Assembly (NCBI GenBank): GCA_920105625.2
Contig: OV050031.1
Coordinates: 99,143,676 to 99,207,675, forward strand
Direction of reading: 5' to 3'
Length of the DNA: 64,000 nucleotides
Source: Clusia tigrina
Lineage: Eukaryota; Arthropoda; Insecta; Diptera; Clusiidae
Under the pieces are notes generated by a model. That model ran no database searches. It saw nothing but the letters and a program-made list of their open reading frames with translations, and was not told the DNA's origin. Both the position numbers and the translations under genes were made by a program. Positions 12,176 to 21,654 of the stretch are shown one piece after another; position 1 is the stretch's first letter; the number at the start of each line of letters is the position of its first letter.

Positions 12176-12690
12176 GTTACAAGCATTTGTATGTTGCAAA
12201 CTTTGATAGGTGTAGGACGTACCGTATAGAAGTTAGGGCCATTTGATGTTTTATCAGTGTTTGATTTGGGACTCAAGGGTAGCATAGCTTTGAGCGATAG
12301 CTTAAATTGACAAGAGGCTCGAGTGCTTTATTGTTACAAAATTTCAAGGTTTTATGACGCTCCAGTAAAAAGTTACAAGCATTTATATGTTGCAAACTTT
12401 GATAGGTGTAGGATGTACCGTATAGAAGTAAGCGACATTTGAAGTTTTATCAGTGTTTGATTTGGGACTCAAGGGTAGCATAGCTTTGAGCGATAGCTTA
12501 AATTGACAAGAGGCTCGAGTGCTTTATTGTTACAAAATTTCAAGGTTTTATGACGCTCCAGTAAAAAGTGACAAGCATTTGTATATTGCAAACTTTGATA
12601 GGTGTAGGACGTGCCGTATAGAAGTTAGGGCCATTTGAAGTTTTATCAGTGTTTTATTTGGGATTCAAGGGTAGCATAGCTTTGAGCAAT

Positions 12691-13065
12691 AGCTTAAATT
12701 CACAAGAGGCTCGAGTGCTTTATTGTTACAAAATTTCAAGGTTGTATGACGCTCCAGTAAAAAGTTACAAGCATTTGTATGTTGCAAACTTTGATAGGTG
12801 TAGGACGTACCGTATAGAAGTTAGGGCCATTTGAAGTTTTATCAGTGTTTTATTTGGATTCAACTGTAGCATAGCTTTGAGCGATAGCTTAAATTGACAA
12901 GCGGCTCGAGTACTTTATTGTTACAAACTTTCAAGGTTTTATGACGCTCCAGGAAAAAGTTACAAGCAATTGTATGTTGCAAACTTTGATAGGTGTAGGA
13001 CGTACCGTATAGAAGTTAGGGCCATTTGAAGTTTTATCAGTGTTTGATTCGGGACTTAAGGGTAT
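12691..13065 (+). repeat. 195 + 180-bp length-variant monomer pair, copy 4
   Basis: Same pair, junction at 13,063. It lies 2,335 bp (12 units minus 17) after copy 3. It is the left member of the 963-bp tandem duplication described separately. Private changes include CAAACTTTC and GCAATTG in the 180-bp unit. Confidence 0.92.
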
Positions 13066-13407
13066 AGCTCAAATTGACAAGCGGCTCGAGTACTTTATTG
13101 TTACAAAATTTCAAGGTTTTATGACGCTCCAGTAAAAAGTTACAAGCATTTGTATGTTGCAAACTTTGATAGGTGTAGGACGTACCGTATAGAAGTTAGG
13201 GCCATTTGATGTTTTATCAGTGTTTGATTTGGGACTCAAGGGTAGCATAGCTTTGAGCGATAGCTTAAATTGACAAGAGGCTCGAGTGCTTTATTGTTAC
13301 AAAATTTCAAGGTTTTATGACGCTCCAGTAAAAAGTTACAAGCATTTATATGTTGCAAACTTTGATAGGTGTAGGACGTACCGTATAGAAGTAAGCGACA
13401 TTTGAAG

Positions 13408-15473
13408 TTTTATCAGTGTTTGATTTGGGACTCAAGGGTAGCATAGCTTTGAGCGATAGCTTAAATTGACAAGAGGCTCGAGTGCTTTATTGTTACAAAA
13501 TTTCAAGGTTTTATGACGCTCCAGTAAAAAGTGACAAGCATTTGTATATTGCAAACTTTGATAGGTGTAGGACGTACCGTATAGAAGTTAGGGCCATTTG
13601 AAGTTTTATCAGTGTTTTATTTGGGATTCAAGGGTAGCATAGCTTTGAGCAATAGCTTAAATTCACAAGAGGCTCGAGTGCTTTATTGTTACAAAATTTC
13701 AAGGTTGTATGACGCTCCAGTAAAAAGTTACAAGCATTTGTATGTTGCAAACTTTGATAGGTGTAGGACGTACCGTATAGAAGTTAGGGCCATTTGAAGT
13801 TTTATCAGTGTTTTATTTGGATTCAACTGTAGCATAGCTTTGAGCGATAGCTTAAATTGACAAGCGGCTCGAGTACTTTATTGTTACAAAATTTCAAGGT
13901 TTTATGACGCTCCAGGAAAAAGTTACAAGCATTTGTATGTTGCAAACTTTGATAGGTGTAGGACGTACCGTATAGAATTTAGGGCCATTTGAAGTTTTAT
14001 CAGTGTTTGATTCGGGACTTAAGGGTATAGCTCAAATTGACAAGCGGCTCGAGTACTTTATTGTTACAAAATTTCAAGGTTTTATGACGCTCCAGTAAAA
14101 AGTTACAAGCATTTGTATGTTGCAAACTTTGATAGGTGTAGGACGTACCGTATAGAAGTTAGGGCCATTTGATGTTTTATCAGTGTTTGATTTGGGACTC
14201 AAGGGTAGCATAGCTTTGAGCGATAGCTTAAATTGACAAGAGGCTCGAGTGCTTTATTTTTACAAAATTTCAAGGTTTTATGACGCCCCAGTAAAAAGTT
14301 ACAAGCATTTATATGTTGCAAACTTTGATAGGTGTGGGACGTACCGTATAGAAGTTAGGGCCATTTGAAGTTTTATCAGTGTTTTATTTGGGATTCAAGG
14401 GTAGCATAGCTTTGAGCGATAGCTTAAATTGACAAGAGGCTCGAGTGCTTTATTGTTACAAAATTTCAAGGTTTTATGACGCTCCAGTAAAAAGTTACAA
14501 GCATTTGTATGTTGCAAACTTTGATAGGTGTAGGACGTACCGTACATAAGTTAGGACCATTTGAAGTTTTATCAGTGTTTGATTCGGGACTTAAGGGTAG
14601 CATAGCTTTGAGCGATAGCTTAAATTGACAGGAGGCTCTAGTACTTTATTGTTACAAAATTTCAAGGTTTTATGACGCTCCAGTAAAAAGTTACAAGCAT
14701 TTATATGTTGCAAACTTTGATAGGTGTAGGACATACCGTATAGAAGTAAGGGACATTTGAAGTTTTATCAGTGTTTGATTTGGGACTCAAGGGTAGCATA
14801 GCTTTGAGCTATAGCTTAAATTGACAAGAGGCTCGAGTGCTTTATTGTTACAAAATTTCAAGGTTTTATGACGCTCCAGTAAAAAGTGACAAGCATTTGT
14901 ATTTTGCAAACTTTGATAGGTGTAGGACGTACCGTATAGAAGTTAGGGCCATTTGAAGTTTTATCAGTGTTTTATTTGGGATTCAAGGGTAGCATAGCTT
15001 TGAGCAATAGCTTAAATTCACAAGAGGCTCGAGTGCTTTATTGTTACAAAATTTCAAGGTTTTATGACACTCCAGTAAAAAGTTACAAGCATTTGTATGT
15101 TGCAAACTTTGATAGGTGTAGGACGTACCGTATAGAAGTTAGGGCCATTTGAAGTTTTATCAGTGTTTGATTTCGGACTTAAGGGTAGCATAGCTTTGAG
15201 CAATAGCTTAAATTGACAAGAGGCTCGAGTGCTTTATTGTTACAAAATTTCAAGGTTTTATGACACTCCAGTAAAAAGTTACAAGCATTTATATGTTGCA
15301 AACTTTGATAGGTGTGGGACGTACCGTATAGAAGTTAGGGCCATTTGAAGTTTTATCAGTGTTTTATTTGGGATTCAAGAGTAGCATAGCTTTGAGCGAT
15401 AGCTTAAATTGTCAAGAGGCTCGAGTGCTTTATTGTTACAAAATTTCAAGGTTTTATGACGCTCCAGTAAAAA
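13408..15473. repeat. Large higher-order block of domain I, copy 2
   Basis: Second copy, with CAGGAGGCTCTAG at 14,629 and the same order of variants as copy 1. It diverges at its right end, where GTGACAAGCATTTGTATTTTG replaces the plain sequence. Beyond that, two further monomers precede a renewed match to the 12.25-13.2 kb segment (offset 3,690), so copy 2 and its flank were rearranged by a two-monomer insertion. Confidence 0.87.
13654..14028 (+). repeat. 195 + 180-bp length-variant monomer pair, copy 5
   Basis: Same pair, junction at 14,026, only 963 bp (five units minus 17) after copy 4. The short spacing marks the tandem duplication of a five-monomer segment. Confidence 0.92.
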
Positions 15474-16134
15474 GTGACAAGCATTTGTATTTTGCAAACT
15501 TTGATAGGTGTAGGACGTACCGTATAGAAGTTAGGGCCATTTGAAGTTTTATCAGTGTTTTATTTGGGATTCAAGGGTAGCATAGCTTTGAGCAATAGCT
15601 TAAATTCACAAGAGGCTCGAGTGCTTTATTGTTACAAAATTTCAAGGTTTTATGACGCTCCAGTAAAAAGTTACAAGCATTTGTATGTTGCAAACTTTGA
15701 TAGGTGTAGGACGTACCGTATAGAAGTTAGGGCCATTTGAAGTTTTATCAGTGTTTGATTCGGGACTTAAGGGTAGCATAGCTTTGAGGGATAGCTCAAA
15801 TTGACAAGCGGCTCGAGTACTTTATTGTTACACAATTTCAAGGTTTTATGACGCTCCAGTAAAGAGTTACAAGCATTTGTATGTTGCAAACTTTGATAGG
15901 TGTAGGACGTACCGTATAGAAGTTAGGGCCATTTGATGTTTTATCAGTGTTTGATTTGGGACTCAAGGGTAGCATAGCTTTGAGCGATAGCTTAAATTGA
16001 CAAGAGGCTCGAGTGCTTTATTGTTACAAAATTTCAAGGTTTTATGACGCTCCAGTAAAAAGTTACAAGCATTTATATGTTGCAAACTTTGATAGGTGTA
16101 GGATGTACCGTATAGAAGTAAGCGACATTTGAAG

Positions 16135-18396
16135 TTTTATCAGTGTTTGATTTGGGACTCAAGGGTAGCATAGCTTTGAGCGATAGCTTAAATTGACAAG
16201 AGGCTCGAGTGCTTTATTGTTACAAAATTTCAAGGTTTTATGACGCTCCAGTAAAAAGTGAGAAGCATTTGTATATTGCAAACTTTGATAGGTGTAGGAC
16301 GTGCCGTATAGAAGTTAGGGCCATTTGAAGTTTTATCAGTGTTTCATTTGGGATTCAAGGGTAGCATAGCTTTGAGCAATAGCTTAAATTCACAAGAGGC
16401 TCGAGTGCTTTATTGTTACAAAATTTCAAGGTTGTATGACGCTCCAGTAAAAAGTTACAAGCATTTGTATGTTGCAAACTTTGATAGGTGTAGGACGTAC
16501 CGTATAGAAGTTAGGGCCATTTGAAGTTTTATCAGTGTTTTATTTGGATTCAACTGTAGCATAGCTTTGAGCGATAGCTTAAATTGACAAGCGGCTCGAG
16601 TACTTTATTGTTACAAAATTTCAAGGTTTTATGACGCTCCAGGAAAAAGTTACAAGCATTTGTATGTTGCAAACTTTGATAGGTGTAGGACGTACCGTAT
16701 AGAAGTTAGGGCCATTTGAAGTTTTATCAGTGTTTGATTCGGGACTTAAGGGTATAGCTCAAATTGACAAGCGGCTCGAGTACTTTATTGTTACAAAATT
16801 TCAAGGTTTTATGACGCTCCAGTAAAAAGTTACAAGCATTTGTATGTTGCAAACTTTGATAGGTGTAGGACGTACCGTATAGAAGTTAGGGCCATTTGAT
16901 GTTTTATCAGTGTTTGATTTGGGACTCAAGGGTAGCATAGCTTTGAGCGATAGCTTAAATTGACAAGAGGCTCGAGTGCTTTATTTTTACAAAATTTCAA
17001 GGTTTTATGACGCCCCAGTAAAAAGTTACAAGCATTTATATGTTGCAAACTTTGATAGGTGTGGGACGTACCGTATAGAAGTTAGGGCCATTTGAAGTTT
17101 TATCAGTGTTTTATTTGGGATTCAAGGTTAGCATAGCTTTGAGCGATAGCTTAAATTGACAAGAGGCTCGAGTGCTTTATTGTTACAAAATTTCAAGGTT
17201 TTATGACGCTCCAGTAAAAAGTTACAAGCATTTGTATGTTGCAAACTTTGATAGTTGTAGGACGTACTGTATAGAACTTAGGGCCATTTGAAGTTTTATC
17301 AGTGTTTGATTTGGGACTCAAGGGTAGCATAGCTTTGAGCGATAGCTTAAATTGACAAGAGGCTCGAGTACTTTATTGTTACAAAATTTGAAGGTTTTAT
17401 GACGCTCCAGTAAAAAGTTACAAGCATTTGTATGTTGCAAACTTTGATAGGTGTAGGACGTACCGTACATAAGTTAGGACCATTTGAAGTTTTATCAGTG
17501 TTTGATTCGGGACTTAAGGGTAGCATAGCTTTGAGCGATAGCTTAAATTGACAGGAGGCTCTAGTACTGTATTGTTACAAAATTTCAAGGTTTTATGACG
17601 CTCCAGTAAAAAGTTACAAGCATTTATATGTTGCAAACTTTGATAGGTGTAGGACATACCGTATAGAAGTAAGGGACATTTGAAGTTTTATCAGTGTTTG
17701 ATTTGGGACTCAAGGGTAGCATAGCTTTGAGCGATAGCTTAAATTGACAAGAGGCTCGAGTGCTTTATTGTTACAAAATTTCAAGGTTTTATGACGCTCC
17801 AGTAAAAAGTGACAAGCATTTGTATTTTGCAAACTTTGATAGGTGTAGGACGTACCGTATAGAAGTTAGGGCCATTTGAAGTTTTATCAGTGTTTTATTT
17901 GGGATTCAAGGGTAGCATAGCTTTGAGCAATAGCTTAAATTCACAAGAGGCTCGAGTGCTTTATTGTTACAAAATTTCAAGGTTTTATGACGCTCCAGTA
18001 AAAAGTTACAAGCATTTGTATGTTGCACACTTTGATAGGTGTAGGACGTACCGTATAGAAGTTAGGGCCATTTGAAGTTTTATCAGTGTTTGATTTCGGA
18101 CTTAAGGGTAGCATAGCTTTGAGCAATAGCTTAAATTGACAAGAGGCTCGAGTGCTTTATTGTTACAAAATTTCAAGGTTTTATGACACTCCAGTAAAAA
18201 GTTACAAGCATTTATATGTTGCAAACTTTGATAGGTGTGGGACGTACCGTATAGAAGTTAGGGCCATTTGAAGTTTTATCAGTGTTTTATTTGGGATTCA
18301 AGAGTAGCATAGCTTTGAGCGATAGCTTAAATTGTCAAGAGACTCGAGTGCTTTATTGTTACAAAATTTCAAGGTTTTATGACGCTCCAGTAAAAA
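16135..18396. repeat. Large higher-order block of domain I, copy 3 with an extra monomer
   Basis: Third copy, with CAGGAGGCTCTAG at 17,552. The offset to copy 2 is 2,727 bp on the left side and 2,923 bp on the right side. The difference of exactly one monomer is explained by an additional unit near 17,160-17,350 carrying GATAGTTGTAGGACGTACTG and AGAACTTAG. That type belongs to the older cassette order of the 1-9 kb region. The right edge is near the TTGTCAAGAGACTC unit. Confidence 0.86.
16381..16755 (+). repeat. 195 + 180-bp length-variant monomer pair, copy 6
   Basis: Same pair, junction at 16,753. It lies 2,727 bp after copy 5 and belongs to the third copy of the large higher-order block of domain I. 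No pair is found to the right of it anywhere in the window. Confidence 0.92.
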
Positions 18397-19575
18397 GTTA
18401 CAAGCATTTGTATGTTGCAAACTTTGATAGTTGTAGGACGTACTGTATAGAACTTAGGGCCATTTGAAGTTTTATCAGTGTTTGATTTGGGACTCAAGGG
18501 TAGCATAGCTTTGAGCGATAGCTTAAATTGACAAGAGGCTCGAGTACTTTATTGTTACAAAATTTCAAGATTTTATGACGCTCCAGTAAAAAGTGACAAG
18601 CATTTGTATATTGCAAACTTTGATAGGTGTAGCACGTACCGTATAGAATTTAGGGCCATTTGAAGTTTTATCAGTGTTTTATTTGGGATTCAAGGGTAGC
18701 ATAGCTTTGAGCAATAGCTTAAATTCACAAGAGGCTCGAGTGCTTTATTGTTACAAAATTTCAAGGTTTTATGACGCTCCAGGAAAAAGTTACAAGCATT
18801 TGTATGTTGCAAACTTTGATAGGTGTAGGACGTACCGTATAGAAGTTAGGGCCATTTGAAGTTTTATCAGTGTTTGATTCGGGACTTAAGGGTAGCATAG
18901 CTTTGAGGGATAGCTCAAATTGACAAGCGGCTCGAGTACTTTATTGTTACAAAATTTCAAGGTTTTATGACGCTCCAGTAAAAAGTTACAAGCATTTGTA
19001 TGTTGCAAACTTTGATAGGTTTAGGACGTACCGTATAGAATTTAGGGCCATTTGAAGTTTTATCAGTGTTTGATTTGGGACTCAAGGGTAGCATAGCTTT
19101 GAGCAATAGCTTAAATTGACAAGAGGCGCGAGTGCTTTATTGTTACAAAATTTCAAGGTTTTATGACACTCCAGTAAAAAGTTACAAGCATTTATATGTT
19201 GCAAACTTTGATAGGTGTGGGACGTACCGTATAGAAGTTAGGGCCATTTGAAGTTTTATCCGTGTTTTATTTGGGATTCAAGGGTAGCATAGATTTGAGC
19301 GATAGCTTAAATTGACAAGAGGCTCGAGTGCTTTATTGTTACAAAATTTCAAGGTTTTATGACGCTCCAGTAAAAAGTTACAAGCATTTGTATGTTGCAA
19401 ACTTTGATAGTTGTAGGACGTACTATATAGAACTTAGGGCCATTTGAAGTTTTATCAGTGTTTGATTTGGGACTCAAGGGTAGCATAGCTTTGAGCGATA
19501 GCTTAAATTGACAAGCGGCTCGAGTACTTTATTGTTACAAAATTTCAAGGTTTTATGACGCTCCAGTAAAAAGTT

Positions 19576-19585
19576 AAATGCATTT
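19576..19585. repeat. First AAATGCATTT palindrome; founder position of the palindromic subfamily
   Basis: A perfect 10-bp palindrome containing an NsiI site (ATGCAT), created by C78A and A80T relative to the reference monomer and always accompanied here by A89G (TGTGTG instead of TGTATG). Before this position no monomer has it; afterwards a large share of monomers do. Isolated later copies have lost it again, for example AAATACATTT near 31,921 and AAATGTATTT near 39,760. A binding role is possible but is not shown by the sequence. Confidence 0.9.
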
Positions 19586-21066
19586 GTGTGTTGCAAACTT
19601 TGATAGGTGTAGGACGTACCGTATAGAATTTAGGGCCATTTGAAATTTTATCAGTGTATGATTTGGGACTCAAGGGTAGCATACCTTTGAGCGATAGCTT
19701 AAATTGACAAGAGGCTCGAGTACTTTATTGTTACAAAATTTCAATGTTTTATGACGCTGCAGTAAAAAGTTAAATGCATTTGTGTGTTGCAAACTTTGAT
19801 AGGTGTAGGACGTACCGTACAGAAGTTAGGGCCATTTGAAGTTTTATCAGTGTTTGATTTGGGATTCAAGGGTAGCATAGCTTTGAGCGATAGCTTAAAT
19901 TGACAAGAGGCTCGAGTACTTTATTGTTACAAAATTTCAAGGTTTTATGACGCTCCAGTAAAAACTTACAAGCATTTATATGTTGCAAATTTTGATAGGT
20001 GTAGGACTACCGTATAGAAGTTAGGGCCATTTGAAGTTTTATCAGTGTATGATTTGGGACTCAAGGGTAGCATAGCTTTGAACGATAGCTTAAATTGACA
20101 AGAGGCTCGAGTACTTTATTGTTACAAAATTTCAAGGTTTTATGACGCTCCAGTGAAAAGTTACAAGCATTTGTAGGTTGCAAACTTTGATAGGTGTAGG
20201 ACGTACCGTATAGAAGTTAGGGCCATTTGAAGTTTTATCAGTGTTTTATTTGGGATTCAAGGGTAGCATAGCTTTGAGCAATAGCTTAAATTGACAAGAG
20301 GCTCGAGTACTTTATTGTTACAAAATTTCAAGGTTTTATGACGCTCCAGTAAAAAGTTACAAGCATTTATATGTTGCAAACTTTGATAGGTGTAGGACGT
20401 ACCGTACAGAATTTAGGGCCATTTGAAGTTTTATCAGTGTATGATTTGGGACTCAAGGGTAGCATAGCTTTGAGCGATAGCTTAAATTGACAAGCGGCTC
20501 GAATACTTTATTGTTACAAAATTTCAAGGTTTTATGACGCTCCAGTAAAAAGTTAAATGCATTTGTGTGTTGCAAACTTTGATAGGTGTAGGACGTACCG
20601 TATAGAATTTAGGGCCATTTGAAGTTTTATCAGTGTATGATTTGGGACTCAAGGGTAGCATAGCTTTGAGCGATAGCTTAAATTGACAAGAGGCTCGAGT
20701 ACTTTATTGTTACAAAATTTCAAGGTTTTATGACGCTCCAATAAAAAGTTACAAGCATTTGTAGGTTGCAAACTTTGATAGGTGTAGGACGTACCGTATA
20801 GAAGTTAGGGCCATTTGAAGTTTTATCAGTGTTTTATTTGGGATTCAAGGGTAGCATAGCTTTGAGCAATAGCTTAAATTGACAAGAGGCTCGAGTACTT
20901 TATTGTTACAAAATTTCAAGGTTTTATGACGCTCCAGTAAAAAGTTACAAGCATTTATATGTTGCAAACTTTGATAGGTGTAGGACGTACCGTACAGAAT
21001 TTAGGGCCATTTGAAGTTTTATCAGTGTATGATTTGGGACTCAAGGGTAGCATAGCTTTGAGCGAT

Positions 21067-21654
21067 AGCTTAAATTGTCAAGAGACTCGAGTACTTTATT
21101 GTTTCAAAATTTCAAGGTTTTATGACGCTCCAATAAAAAGTTACAAGCATTTGTAGGTTGCAAACTTTGATAGGTGTGGGACGTACCGTATAGAAGTTAG
21201 GGCCATTTGAAGTTTTATCAGTGTTTTATTTGGGATTCAAGGGTAGCATAGCTTTGAGCAATAGCTTAAATTGGACAAGAGGCTCGAGTACTTTATTGTT
21301 ACAAAATTTCAAGGTTTTATGACGCTCCAGTAAAAAGTTACAAGCATTTATATGTTGCAAACTTTGATAGGTGTAGGACGTACCGTACATAATTTAGGGC
21401 CATTTGAAGTTTTATTAGTGTATGATTTGTGACTCAAGGGTAGCATAGCTTTGAGCGATAGCTTAAATTGACAAGCGGCTGGAGTACTTTATTGTTACAA
21501 AATTTCAAGGTTTTATGACGCTCCAGTAAAAAGTTAAATGCATTTGTGTGTTGCAAACTTTCATAGGTGTAGGACGTACCGTATAGATGTTAGGGCCATT
21601 TGAAGTTTTATCAGTGTTTGATTTGGGACTCAAGGGTAGCATAGCTTTGAGCGA
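21067..21654. repeat. Variant trimer W'-X'-A with TTGTCAAGAGACTC, copy 1 of 3
   Basis: W' carries TTGTCAAGAGACTC, GTTTCAAAATT and GTGGGACG. X' carries ACATAATTT and TGATTTGTGACTC. The A unit carries GGCTGGAGTAC, which destroys the XhoI site. Copies begin near 21,067, 23,420 and 24,204, with markers at 21,076, 23,429 and 24,213. Spacings are 2,353 (12 units +1, the extra base being TTGGACAAG near 21,273) and 784 (4 units). The first and third copies also give the two longest ATG-initiated frames in the array, at 20,959 and 24,096, which I do not regard as genes. Confidence 0.85.

Larger units (their letters stand above)
12249..14174. repeat. Tandem duplication of a 963-bp five-monomer segment
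   Basis: Two adjacent copies, about 12,249-13,211 and 13,212-14,174, match base for base apart from isolated substitutions. Markers are GTAAGCGACATT at 12,428 and 13,391, the 195 + 180-bp pair at 12,691 and 13,654, and ATTTGATG at both ends. To the left the copies diverge before about 12,130 (GTCAAGAGG against GACAAGCGG). To the right they diverge at about 14,257 (TTTTTACAAA against TTGTTACAAA). Differences inside include GGATGTACC against GGACGTACC and GTGCCG against GTACCG. The exact breakpoint cannot be placed because duplication occurred within homologous monomers. Confidence 0.88.
1..19499. repeat. Array domain I: left satellite subfamily block
   Basis: About 100 monomers distinguished from the right-hand block by variants seen here and rarely or never later: GAGTGCTTT beside GAGTACTTT near base 25, GATTCGGGACTT or GATTTCGGACTT near 160, AAATTCACAAG at the start of units that follow GAGCAAT, GTGACAAGC near 74, and 16-bp-deleted monomers. 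No monomer in this block carries the AAATGCATTT palindrome. The last GAGTGCTTT monomer lies near 19,330. The block contains the ORF-bearing monomers with CACAAG at the junction, which read as one frame for 61 codons but are not genes. Inferred: this is a separately homogenised subfamily, with more local rearrangement and more length variants than the block to its right. Confidence 0.9.

Noticed and set aside
19620..19640. TTTAGGG or TTAGGG in each monomer, resembling a telomere unit
   Set aside because: It is a single unit per monomer inside TTAGGGCC and is never tandem. One heptamer is expected by chance and says nothing about telomere proximity.
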